This document shows positions 13,672-22,557 of a stretch of DNA of 22,807 nucleotides, one piece after another. Position 1 is the stretch's first letter; each line of letters opens with the position of its first letter. Source of the stretch: an uncultured Collinsella sp. (GTDB taxonomy: Bacteria > Actinomycetota > Coriobacteriia > Coriobacteriales > Coriobacteriaceae); contig CAUAJB010000030.1 of the NCBI GenBank assembly GCA_958429225.1, positions 1 through 22,807 on the forward strand, given 5' to 3'. The translations under genes and the position numbers were made by a program. The notes beneath the pieces were generated by a model. The model was not told the origin of the DNA, searched no databases, and worked only from the letters and a program-made list of their open reading frames with translations.

Positions 13672-15054
13672 ATGGCTGATACCGTATCTAAGCACATTGA
13701 CATGACCACCGGATCGCTGTGGCGCAATATTCCCCTGTTCGCCTTCCCCGTGGCCGCCACGAGCATCTTGGAGCAGCTGTCGAACCTCATCGCCACGGTC
13801 ATTATCGGTAACTTCTCGGGCGACCAGGGAACCCTCGCCATGGCGGCGGTCGGCTCCAATGTTCCGCTTACCAGTCTTATGCTCAACCTGTTTATCGGCA
13901 TGTCGCTTGGCTCCAACGTGGTCATCGCCAACGCTATCGGCCGCAACGATCAGAACATGGTCAAACGCGCCGTCCATACCTCGATTTTAATGGCGCTCGT
14001 GGGCTTTGTCGTCATCGCCCTGGGCGAGATCTTTGCCGAGCCCATGCTCGCCGCGCTCAACGTTCCCGCCGAGACCATGCCGCTCGCCTCACTCTACCTA
14101 CGTGTCTTTTTGCTCAGCATGCCCTCGATCTTGCTCTACAACTTTGAGGCCGCGATCTTCCGCTCCGTCGGCATCACCCGTATGCCGCTGCAGGCGCTTG
14201 CCGTGTCCACCGTCCTCAACATTGGCCTAGACCTCATCTTTGTCCCCGTACTCCACTGGGGCGTCGCAGGCGTCGCCATCGCCACCGCCATCGCCTACAC
14301 CGTCAGCGCCGCTACGCTCTTTATCCGCCTGCTCAAGACCGACTCTGTCGTCCGCGTCACCCCGCGTGACTTGGCTATCGACCCCGTCGCCCTCAAGCGC
14401 ATCGTCAAGATCGGCCTGCCCGCCGGCATCCAAAGCGCCGTCTTTGCCGTCGCCAACATCATCATCCAGTCCGCCATCAACAGCCTGGGCACCGAGGTCA
14501 TGGCGGCATCGAGCGCCGCCATGAGCCTGGAGTACGTGTGCTACAACCTGCTCAACAGCTTTAGCCAGGCTTGCACCACCTTTGTGGGACAAAATCACGG
14601 TGCCCGCCAGATCGACCGCTGCACCAAAACGCTCAAGGTCTGCCTGGTCGAAGGCGGTATCGTCGCGCTCACCACAATTATCGTTATTGTCGGCCTGGGG
14701 CGCGAGATCTTGTCGCTCTTTAACAGCGATCCCAACATCGTCTCGATCGGCTATATCCGCGTGTGCTCGATCTTCCCGGCGTACGCCTTTAGCATGTTCT
14801 ACGAAAACATGTCGGGCTACCTGCGTGGCTTTGGTATCTCGCTCACGCCCGCCCTCATCACCATGATCTGCGTCTGCGGCATCCGCTTCTATTGGGTGTT
14901 CTGCGTGTTCCCGCACTTCCGCACCTTTGCGAACATCATGATGGTCTACCCCATCAGCCTGGGCACCACGGCGTTCTTTATGGTCGTGGCGGTGCTACTC
15001 TGCCACCCGGCACGCACCTATCGCGCCACCCAAGCCAAAGCGACAGCCCGCTAA
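13672..15054 (+). CDS. MATE-family multidrug/cation efflux transporter
   Basis: A 460-residue membrane protein with about 12 hydrophobic spans in two homologous halves, the length expected for MATE transporters. The first span region, NIPLFAFPVAATSILEQLSN, and the following IGNFSGDQGTLAMAAVGSNVP match the family N-terminus, where P and Q/N residues line the cation path. The second half begins near IVKIGLPAGIQSAVFAVANI and continues AASSAAMSLEYVCYNLLNSF and FVGQNHGARQ, a strong MATE signature. Such pumps export drugs or metabolites using Na+ or H+ gradients; the substrate is unknown. The ATG at 13672 has only a weak ribosome site (GAGAG). A compound palindrome lies upstream. It is convergent with the LysR gene and stops 28 bases short of it. 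Confidence 0.92.
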   Translation: MADTVSKHIDMTTGSLWRNIPLFAFPVAATSILEQLSNLIATVIIGNFSGDQGTLAMAAVGSNVPLTSLMLNLFIGMSLGSNVVIANAIGRNDQNMVKRAVHTSILMALVGFVVIALGEIFAEPMLAALNVPAETMPLASLYLRVFLLSMPSILLYNFEAAIFRSVGITRMPLQALAVSTVLNIGLDLIFVPVLHWGVAGVAIATAIAYTVSAATLFIRLLKTDSVVRVTPRDLAIDPVALKRIVKIGLPAGIQSAVFAVANIIIQSAINSLGTEVMAASSAAMSLEYVCYNLLNSFSQACTTFVGQNHGARQIDRCTKTLKVCLVEGGIVALTTIIVIVGLGREILSLFNSDPNIVSIGYIRVCSIFPAYAFSMFYENMSGYLRGFGISLTPALITMICVCGIRFYWVFCVFPHFRTFANIMMVYPISLGTTAFFMVVAVLLCHPARTYRATQAKATAR

Positions 15055-15081
15055 ACACCGCACTCAACGCCACGCCAGTCA

Positions 15082-15948
15082 TTAATTGACAATATGCGAG
15101 CTCATATAGCCGATAAAGTGCCTCGTGGCGATGGGCATGGTGTCCCAACTGCGCCAGGCGGCCACCACGTCGCGCGAGGGGGCATGCACGATGGGCCGCA
15201 CACGAATATCGGCTCGCATGCCCTCCACAGTACGACGGTAGAGCATACTCACGCCTAGGCCCTCCTCCACCATCGCCATGATGGTGTAGTCGTCGGTGAC
15301 CTCGCTCGTCACGTGCGGCGACAGGCCATGCGCCGCGAATGCATCGAGCACCAGGCTCTGTTCGCCCTCATCCAGAAGCACAAACGGCTCGGAAGCCAGG
15401 TCGGCGAGCGTCACCTTTTCCTTTGCCGCCAGCGGATGCGCGACAGGCAACAGTGCCACCAACTCGTCGTGATAGACCACGCGCTTCTCGAGGCCAGCAG
15501 TAAACCCGCGTGCCGTAAAGCAAAAATCCACTACGCCGTCGTGCACCCATTGGGCGTTGCGCGTGTAGTCGCCCTGCTTAAGGGTAAAGCGTACGCCCGG
15601 GTGCAGCGCCCCAAAGTCGCGGATCACGCGCGGTAACACGGTTCGACTCACGTTGGTAAACGTCGCGATGCGAATATCGGTCGACGAAAGCCCCAGCAGC
15701 TCCTGGCGCTTGCCCTCGAGCTCAGCCTCGGCAGTCACAATCTGGCGCAGATACGGCAGATACTGTTTACCGTCGCGCGTAAGCGAGACGCCCTGCTTTC
15801 CGCGCTCGATAAGCGTGGTTCCCAGCTCGCGCTCGAGCGCCTTGACGGCCTGGCTCACCGCGCTTTGCGTATAGCCCAGCTCGTCGGCCGCACGTTTCAG
15901 GCTGCCGCAATCGACCACCATACAAACAATCTGATACCGCGATGCCAT
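15082..15948 (-). CDS. LysR-family transcriptional regulator
   Basis: A 288-residue regulator. The N-terminal winged helix-turn-helix contains GSLKRAADELGYTQSAVSQAVKALE, LGTTLIERGKQGVSLT and GKQYLPYL. The substrate-binding domain follows, with TDIRIATFTNVSRTVLPRVI, a typical start of the periplasmic-binding-like fold, and later VALLPVAHPLAAKEKVTLADL. The start at 15948 follows TGGAGGCACG. It is divergent from an EamA transporter gene and the shared region holds a T-N11-A-type dyad (16008-16026), so autoregulation and control of the transporter are likely. The inducer is unknown. The downstream MATE gene is convergent and is a less likely target. Confidence 0.93.
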   Translation of the reverse strand: MASRYQIVCMVVDCGSLKRAADELGYTQSAVSQAVKALERELGTTLIERGKQGVSLTRDGKQYLPYLRQIVTAEAELEGKRQELLGLSSTDIRIATFTNVSRTVLPRVIRDFGALHPGVRFTLKQGDYTRNAQWVHDGVVDFCFTARGFTAGLEKRVVYHDELVALLPVAHPLAAKEKVTLADLASEPFVLLDEGEQSLVLDAFAAHGLSPHVTSEVTDDYTIMAMVEEGLGVSMLYRRTVEGMRADIRVRPIVHAPSRDVVAAWRSWDTMPIATRHFIGYMSSHIVN

Positions 15949-16007
15949 CGTGCCTCCACATCAATGCAGCCGTAAAACGTTTTGCCAGCGCTTTTTCTGC
16001 CTACATT

Positions 16008-16026
16008 AGTATTTCTTAATCATACT
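16008..16026. promoter_or_regulatory. Candidate LysR operator between lysR and eamA genes
   Basis: AGTAT (16008-16012) and ATACT (16022-16026) form an inverted pair with nine bases between them, which satisfies the LysR T-N11-A rule. The site is 60 bases from the LysR start and 80 from the EamA transporter start, a normal position for regulating both. Confidence 0.5.
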
Positions 16027-16106
16027 GAAGATACATTCGCTTTACTACATCCACATCTGGGAGCAGAATCCTTTTTGCGAAACCGTTCTGTAACAAAAGG
16101 AGTCCC

Positions 16107-17009
16107 ATGGATCGCAAAAAAGCAATCGCGCTCTCATTTTCCGTTCCCGTCGCATGGGGCTTTTCGTATCCCCTCATGAAGATCGGCATGGACAGCATGA
16201 ACGCCACGAGCATCGTTGCGCTGCGTTGCATTATCGCCTTTGTGGTCTGCCTGTTGCTCTTCCACAAGCGCGCCTTGCACATCAACCGCGACCTTATGGT
16301 CCGCGCCGCCATCATCGGCGCCATTATGGCAACCGAGCTCACCTGCATGTGCCTGGGCTCCAGCCTCACTTCTGCCTCCACCGCCGGCTTTTTGCAGAGC
16401 CTGACGGTCGTAATCGTGCCGTTTGCCAACGCCGCCCTGTTGCGCAGTGTCCCCGAGCGCAAAGTGCTCGTCGGCACGGCCATCGTCACCTGCGGTATGT
16501 TGCTGCTCTCGGGCGCTGACTTTACCAGCCTGAACCCGGGCGCGATCATCATGCTGCTCTCCGCCTTTGTCTACGCCGGGCACATCATTGTGGCGAAGCG
16601 CTTTGTCGAAGATGTCGACCCGCTGGCTCTGGGCGTTTGGCAGCTGGGCTTCGGCGGCCTGTTCTCGGGCATCGCGGCATTCACCTTTGGCGGTTTCACG
16701 CTTCCTGGCACGCCGGGCGAGGTCGTAGTCGTCGTCGCGCTCGCACTCATCTGCTCTGCCTACGGCTTTATCACCCAGACGCTCGTGCAGCCCCACGTGC
16801 CTGCCGAGACCACCGGCTTTGCCTTCTCGCTCGAGCCGGTCTGCTCCGCCGTCTTTTCGTTCTTCCTAGTCGGTGAGGTCCTGAGCCCCATCGCCTTCCT
16901 GGGTGCAGCTCTCATCCTCACCGGCGTCATGGCGGCAACCGTCGAGCTTCCGCGCCTCCGCGCACATGGACAGGCTCGCATGGCGGGAGCGCCCGAGCGC
17001 GTCTCGTAG
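16107..17009 (+). CDS. EamA/DMT-superfamily transporter
   Basis: A 300-residue protein with about ten hydrophobic spans in two EamA repeats. Repeat 1 includes FSVPVAWGFSYPLMKIGMD and LRCIIAFVVCLLLFHKR, then MATELTCMCLGSSLTSASTAGFLQSLTVVIVP. Repeat 2 begins near PGAIIMLLSAFVYAGHIIVAKRF and ends FSLEPVCSAVFSFFLVGEVLS, the usual family closing motif. It is probably an exporter of amino acids, metabolites or drugs. The ATG at 16107 follows AAAAGGAGTCCC. It is divergent from a LysR gene that probably regulates it. The stop lies 88 bases before ung, on the same strand. Confidence 0.9.
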   Translation: MDRKKAIALSFSVPVAWGFSYPLMKIGMDSMNATSIVALRCIIAFVVCLLLFHKRALHINRDLMVRAAIIGAIMATELTCMCLGSSLTSASTAGFLQSLTVVIVPFANAALLRSVPERKVLVGTAIVTCGMLLLSGADFTSLNPGAIIMLLSAFVYAGHIIVAKRFVEDVDPLALGVWQLGFGGLFSGIAAFTFGGFTLPGTPGEVVVVVALALICSAYGFITQTLVQPHVPAETTGFAFSLEPVCSAVFSFFLVGEVLSPIAFLGAALILTGVMAATVELPRLRAHGQARMAGAPERVS

Positions 17010-17097
17010 ACCCCACTCTTCATGCAGCCGCGGCATAAAGGCAACCGGCGCGCCTTTACAATAGATGCCAACAGAGCATCTGCCATAAAGGAGCCCC

Positions 17098-17823
17098 ATG
17101 GACACTGCAACTCGCGACCGCAACATAGCAACTTGGTTGGGCGATGCGCCGCAGCCGGTACGTGACACCACGAACCAGCTGCTCGAGCGCATCGCCCTTT
17201 TGCGTGCCGAGCAGACCATCTACCCGGCACAAGACGACATCCTCAATGCCCTCGCCTACACGCCGGCCGACCAGCTCAAAGTTGTCATCTTGGGTCAAGA
17301 CCCCTATCACGGGCCCAACCAGGCCATGGGGCTGTCGTTCTCGGTCCCCGCGACGCAAACCAAGTTGCCGCCGAGCCTCCGCAACATCTATAAGGAGCTC
17401 AAAGCCGATCTGGGCTGCCCCATTCCCGCCACGGGAGACCTAACCCCCTGGGCACAGCAGGGCGTCCTGCTCCTCAACACTACGCTCACTGTGCGTGAGC
17501 ATGCCGCCAACTCGCACGCCAAACTGGGCTGGAACACCCTGACCGACTATGTTATCGAACGCTGCTGCCAGCTGCCCCAACCGATAGTCTTTTTGGCATG
17601 GGGCCGCTTTGCCCAGCAGATGGTTGAGGGCAAGCTCGCCGCGATCGGCGCGGGCAAGGCAACCGACAAGTTCTGCCTGGCCTCCACGCACCCCTCGCCG
17701 CTTTCGGCCAACCGTGCCACAGCAGAACTCCCCGCCTTTATGGGGTCGCGTCCCTTCTCGGCAGCCAATCAGCTACTCGAACAGCACGGCTCGACCCCCG
17801 TCAACTGGACTTGCCTCGGCTAA
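17098..17823 (+). CDS. ung: Uracil-DNA glycosylase (family 1)
   Basis: A 241-residue base-excision repair enzyme that removes uracil arising from cytosine deamination or dUTP incorporation. The water-activating motif is GQDPYHGP (residues 66-73, catalytic Asp68). Next come the uracil-binding GLSFSVP, the NTTLTVR motif (127-133), and the DNA-intercalation motif HPSPLSA (198-204, catalytic His198). Length and order fit family 1 throughout. The ATG at 17098 follows AAGGAGCCCC. A TACAAT element 36 bases upstream could be a -10 box, but no good -35 is seen. The gene ends in a bidirectional terminator shared with the convergent short-chain dehydrogenase gene. Confidence 0.97.
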   Translation: MDTATRDRNIATWLGDAPQPVRDTTNQLLERIALLRAEQTIYPAQDDILNALAYTPADQLKVVILGQDPYHGPNQAMGLSFSVPATQTKLPPSLRNIYKELKADLGCPIPATGDLTPWAQQGVLLLNTTLTVREHAANSHAKLGWNTLTDYVIERCCQLPQPIVFLAWGRFAQQMVEGKLAAIGAGKATDKFCLASTHPSPLSANRATAELPAFMGSRPFSAANQLLEQHGSTPVNWTCLG

Positions 17824-17838
17824 AAGTCGATACATCAA

Positions 17839-17872
17839 AAATGCGCCCGACGGCTTTCCATCGGGCGCATTT
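17839..17872. terminator. Bidirectional terminator between ung and the SDR gene
   Basis: AAATGCGCCCGA (17839-17850) pairs perfectly with TCGGGCGCATTT (17861-17872). The stem has A residues before it and T residues after it, so it can serve both convergent genes. The minus-strand gene stops two bases beyond it. Confidence 0.9.
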
Positions 17873-17873
17873 C

Positions 17874-18554
17874 CTATTCGGGCCAAATAAATTGTGTGCG
17901 GCCGGCCTCGCCGCCATCGATTAGCAGACTCTGCCCGGTCATAAACCGGTTGGTCACGCCCACAAAGTAGATCCACTCAGCGATCTCTCGAGCGGTAGCC
18001 CAGCGTTTAAGCGGCGTGAGCTCCATAATCTGGTTCCACAGGTGCTCGTCTTCCATCACGCAACGGTTGAGCGGCGTGATAACGCCACCCGGGTCCACAC
18101 TGTTGGCGATGGCCTGCGGCGCCAGACGGTTTGCAAGGTTCTTGGTGTAGGCGATAACGCCGCCCTTGCTGGCAGCATAGGCGGGAAACTCCGATCCCGT
18201 ATGCCCGCTCGCCGACCCCACATTGACCACGGATTTGATAGCCGGCGCCGGCTTGGCGGCAAGCCCCTCTTCCACAAAGGCGTAGCGCTCGGTCACGTTA
18301 ATGGTGCCACGCAGGTTGGCGGCGATGTCGTCGGCCGAATCCTGCGTGCCGGCAACGTTCACGATCGCCTGGGGCTCAAGGTCGCTTGGAAACGAGTCCG
18401 GCTCGCGGACATCAACAATCAGATGGCGGTAGCGCTCGTGTTCGATCGCCGCCGGCAGCAGATCAAAGCCCACGACCTCGTGGCCCTCATCCAAAAAGCG
18501 CTGCACGCACGCGGCTCCGATACCGCCCGAAGCGCCCGTGATCAAAACCCGCAT
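17874..18554 (-). CDS. Short-chain dehydrogenase/reductase (SDR), NAD-type
   Basis: A 226-residue Rossmann-fold oxidoreductase. The nucleotide-binding motif is TGASGGIG (residues 6-13). Asp31 at the end of the second strand (VVGFD) favours NAD(H) over NADP(H). The NNAG motif appears as NVAG (66-69), and the catalytic pair is YAASK (Tyr126, Lys130), with Ser114 or Ser116 upstream. The end LIDGG is typical of the classical family. The substrate is unknown. It starts 10 bases after the stop of the VUT transporter gene, and its ribosome site AAGGAG overlaps that stop, so the two are co-transcribed and probably coupled. Whether this dehydrogenase acts in the same pathway as the transporter cannot be told. 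Confidence 0.88.
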   Translation of the reverse strand: MRVLITGASGGIGAACVQRFLDEGHEVVGFDLLPAAIEHERYRHLIVDVREPDSFPSDLEPQAIVNVAGTQDSADDIAANLRGTINVTERYAFVEEGLAAKPAPAIKSVVNVGSASGHTGSEFPAYAASKGGVIAYTKNLANRLAPQAIANSVDPGGVITPLNRCVMEDEHLWNQIMELTPLKRWATAREIAEWIYFVGVTNRFMTGQSLLIDGGEAGRTQFIWPE

Positions 18555-18563
18555 ACTTGCTCC

Positions 18564-19286
18564 TTAGGCGGTTGCGTGGCGCTCGAGGTACTCGGAGCCC
18601 ACATTCTCGCGCTCCCAGCCGCGCACGACCTTGTAGCCCACGGGACTCAGGAAGACCTCGCACAGCAGCTCGGCGACGGCGCCCGTCAGCGAGCACATAA
18701 GAACCTGCACCCAGGTCCAGCCAAAGAACGTGTGGCTCACCACAATGGCAAAGACCAGGTTGTCGATAAACTGGCCAACACCCGTGGACACATAGGAACG
18801 GAAGGCAAAGCTCGCAAAGTTATTCTTCTTGAGCATACGGCCGAGCGACTGGTTGAGCGTGGAGTTAACCACGGCAGAAACGAGCATGGCAAGCGAAGAT
18901 CCCAGCACCACGTACCAGGTGCCGCCGATGGTGGCGTTAAGGGCGGTGTTGACCTCGATCATGCCCGTGTCGTAGTAGGCGCCCCACATGCCGGGCGTGA
19001 GCGAACATGCCCAAAAGCACAGGCTCACGGCCAGGTTGACCAGCAGCGCGAGGATAGAGATTTTGATGGATGCCTTGGCGCCAAAGCGCTTGCAGATCAT
19101 GTCCTGGCACAAAAACGAAACCCAGCTCACCACAAAGCCGCAATCGAGCGCCAGATACGGCAGGCTGATAAGCTCTTTGTTGGCCAGCAGGTTCATCATG
19201 ATGACACTCACGAAAAACAGCGAAACCGTTGCCGCGGGAATGCTCCGCAACAGGACCTTATAGTCCTCCATGACCTTCTTGATCAT
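18564..19286 (-). CDS. VUT/YhhQ-family transporter, probable queuosine-precursor importer
   Basis: A 240-residue membrane protein of the VUT (formerly DUF165) family, with about six spans. Recognisable segments are LRSIPAATVSLFFVSVIMMNLLANKELI, CGFVVSWVSFLCQDMICKRFG, and NSTLNQSLGRML..NNFASFAFRSYVSTGVGQFIDNLVFAIVV; the GQFIDN motif is a family mark. E. coli YhhQ imports preQ0 and preQ1 for queuosine tRNA modification, so that role is likely but not proven. The ATG at 19286 follows AAAGGAGTACATA; the longer in-frame extension to 19430 runs through a terminator and a structured leader and is rejected. A possible pseudoknot lies upstream at 19296-19342. The gene forms an operon with the downstream SDR gene. 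Confidence 0.87.
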   Translation of the reverse strand: MIKKVMEDYKVLLRSIPAATVSLFFVSVIMMNLLANKELISLPYLALDCGFVVSWVSFLCQDMICKRFGAKASIKISILALLVNLAVSLCFWACSLTPGMWGAYYDTGMIEVNTALNATIGGTWYVVLGSSLAMLVSAVVNSTLNQSLGRMLKKNNFASFAFRSYVSTGVGQFIDNLVFAIVVSHTFFGWTWVQVLMCSLTGAVAELLCEVFLSPVGYKVVRGWERENVGSEYLERHATA

Positions 19287-19295
19287 TATGTACTC

Positions 19296-19342
19296 CTTTG
19301 GTTTTAGGTTTAACGAGCAGGATATCGGACCCGAACTGCTCG
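19296..19342 (-). promoter_or_regulatory. Possible preQ1-like H-type pseudoknot leader
   Basis: On the minus strand, CGAGCAG (19342-19336) pairs with CTGCTCG (19320-19314) around a 15-base loop containing GGGT. An A-rich tail follows (TTAAACCTAAAACC), then AAAGGAG, the ribosome site. ACCT in the tail could pair with GGGT in the loop to make an H-type pseudoknot next to the ribosome site, as in class I preQ1 riboswitches. The known class I core sequence is not matched, so this is a structural suggestion only. The downstream gene is a VUT transporter, which makes the idea sensible. Confidence 0.3.
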
Positions 19343-19397
19343 GACGCCCCGGTCTTGAGACGACGGTGGGTATGATAGCCGCTCGCGTGGCATAAGG

Positions 19398-19436
19398 CAA
19401 ACAAACGGCGCGGCAGCCCCACAGGACCACCGCGCC
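19398..19436 (-). terminator. Probable terminator after prfC
   Basis: On the minus strand GGCGCGG (19436-19430) pairs with CCGCGCC (19413-19407), followed by GTTTGTTTG. The loop of 16 bases is long but contains further complementary G and C runs. It lies seven bases after the prfC stop. Confidence 0.55.
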
Positions 19437-19442
19437 AATGCG

Positions 19443-21056
<1,614 letters not shown>

Positions 21057-21193
21057 GCGGATCCTTTCTTGCATTGAGTGCATTACGTCGATGTAACCGC
21101 CCTATTGTAGCCGCGAAATCCCGCTCTAGAGCGCCTATCAGGACAAATTCATCAGTTGGGACCTGGGTAGCCGGCCCAATCCGTATTTACCTC

Positions 21194-21244
21194 TTGCATA
21201 ACTGTGCATAGTGTATATATACTATGCTTACCGGTTATATACAC
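21194..21244 (+). promoter_or_regulatory. GntR/ABC operon promoter with overlapping operator
   Basis: TTGCAT (21194-21199) and TATACT (21218-21223) with an 18-base spacer make a good promoter. It is overlapped by CATAGT (21207-21212) inverted as ACTATG (21221-21226) around an AT-rich centre. A second inverted pair is GTGTATA (21211-21217) with TATACAC (21238-21244). YtrA-type GntR proteins commonly bind such GTGTA...TACAC dyads on their own promoters, so autorepression of the operon is expected. Confidence 0.65.
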
Positions 21245-21271
21245 GTGTAGCCCAACAGCTAAGGAGCCGCT

Positions 21272-21652
21272 GTGGACATCATCCTATCCAATTCGAGCGA
21301 CAAGCCCATCTACGAGCAGATAACCTCGCAAGTCAAAGCTCAGATCTTATCGGGCACGCTCGCTGCGGGAGCCAAACTCCCCAGCATCCGTGCACTCGCG
21401 AGCGATCTTGGCGTGAGCGTCATCACCACCAAGCGCGCCTACGCCGACCTGGAGCAGCTCGGGTTTATCTACACCGTGCAGGGCAAGGGCTGTTTTGTCG
21501 CCGAGGGCAACCAGGAGCTTTTGCGCGAAAACCAGCTCTGCCATATCGAAGAGCTGCTTGCGAAAGCGGCGAGCCAAGCCGAAACCCTGGGCGTCACGCG
21601 CGACAAACTGCACGAGATGCTCGACCTGGTGGCCCCCGAAACCATGCAGTAG
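21272..21652 (+). CDS. GntR-family regulator, YtrA subfamily
   Basis: A 126-residue regulator with an N-terminal GntR winged helix: PIYEQITSQVKAQILSGTLAAGAKLPSIRALASDLGVSVITTKRAYADLEQLGFIYTVQGKGCFV in order, here named as a span (residues 12-76), with the recognition helix around VITTKRAY. A short C-terminal helical tail (about 45 residues) follows, the size typical of the YtrA subfamily that controls ABC exporters. The GTG start at 21272 follows AAGGAGCCGC. The ABC ATPase gene starts 23 bases after the stop, making a classic regulator-ATPase-permease operon. An operator-like dyad overlaps its promoter. The inducer may be a cell-wall-active or membrane-active drug, as for other YtrA members, but that is inference. 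Confidence 0.93.
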   Translation: MDIILSNSSDKPIYEQITSQVKAQILSGTLAAGAKLPSIRALASDLGVSVITTKRAYADLEQLGFIYTVQGKGCFVAEGNQELLRENQLCHIEELLAKAASQAETLGVTRDKLHEMLDLVAPETMQ

Positions 21653-21675
21653 CCATCTGCAAGAAAGGCTATACC

Positions 21676-22557
21676 ATGCAAAACTTGCTTGAACTCAAAG
21701 GCATCTCACGCGCTGTAAGCGACCGCTTTTCGCTGCGCGACGTCACGCTTGCCGTGGAGCCTGGCCAGATCGTCGGCTTTGTTGGTGCCAACGGTGCTGG
21801 CAAAACAACGACGATTCGAGCCGCGCTCGGGCTTATAAAGCTCGATGCCGGCGAGGTGCGCCTGTTTGGGCAGCGCTGTGGCGCCGACGCGCCCGATGAG
21901 ACACAGCGCTGCCTGCGCTCCCGCGTCGGTCACGTCCTGGACACATGCCCCTTCCCTTCAACGCTCAAGGTGGGCCAGATCGAGGCACTCGTAGGTCAGG
22001 CGTACCCCACGTGGGACCGCAAAACGTTCGCCGGATTCATCGACCGATTTGGCCTCGATCCCAAGACAAAGGTCAAGGACCTCTCCCGCGGCATGGGCAT
22101 GAAACTGCAGCTTGCCTGTGCACTCAGCCATAATGCCAAGCTACTCCTTTTGGACGAAGCCACCGCGGGCCTCGATCCCATGGCGCGCGAGGAACTGCTC
22201 GATGAGCTGCTTGCTTTTGTCGCCGACGGCCAGCACAGCGTGCTGCTCTCGAGCCACATTACGTCCGACCTCGATCGCGCCGCCGACCGCGTCATCTGCA
22301 TCGATAACGGCTCGATTGTGTTTGACCTGCCGCGCGAGGACATTACCGACCGAGCCGGCATCGCCCACTGCACCCAAGCGCAGGCCGCCGAGCTTATGGC
22401 TTGCGTCGAAGGTGCCCATGCCGCCCGCCACGCCTACAGCGTGGACGTGCTCGTGCCCAACCGTCGCGAAACGCTCGAGGCCTTTCCCGAGATTCCCTGC
22501 GATCGGGTAACCATTGACGACTATCTTCGCCTCACGCTGAAAGGGGCTTCAAAATGA
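21676..22557 (+). CDS. ABC transporter ATP-binding protein
   Basis: A 293-residue ATPase subunit. Walker A is GANGAGKT (residues 37-44). The signature is LSRGMGMKLQLA, in which SRGM replaces SGGQ; this is common in YtrB-like exporters. Walker B and the D-loop are LLLLDEATAGLDP, and the H-loop is SSHITSD. The C-terminal extension after residue 215 (ITDRAGIAHCTQAQAAEL and beyond) is typical of ABC-2 type exporters. The ATG at 21676 follows AAGAAAGG; the frame extends upstream through the GntR gene in another phase, which is not coding. Its TGA overlaps the ATG of the next gene (ATGA), so the permease is translationally coupled. Confidence 0.94.
   Translation: MQNLLELKGISRAVSDRFSLRDVTLAVEPGQIVGFVGANGAGKTTTIRAALGLIKLDAGEVRLFGQRCGADAPDETQRCLRSRVGHVLDTCPFPSTLKVGQIEALVGQAYPTWDRKTFAGFIDRFGLDPKTKVKDLSRGMGMKLQLACALSHNAKLLLLDEATAGLDPMAREELLDELLAFVADGQHSVLLSSHITSDLDRAADRVICIDNGSIVFDLPREDITDRAGIAHCTQAQAAELMACVEGAHAARHAYSVDVLVPNRRETLEAFPEIPCDRVTIDDYLRLTLKGASK

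Noticed and set aside
18042..19307. 421-residue open frame on + opposite the SDR and VUT genes
   Set aside because: It spans two real minus-strand genes and their junction, and has no plausible domain.
21211..21675. Upstream extension of the ABC ATPase frame
   Set aside because: It overlaps the GntR gene and its promoter in another phase. ABC ATPases start near the MQNLLELKGI sequence at 21676, which has its own ribosome site.
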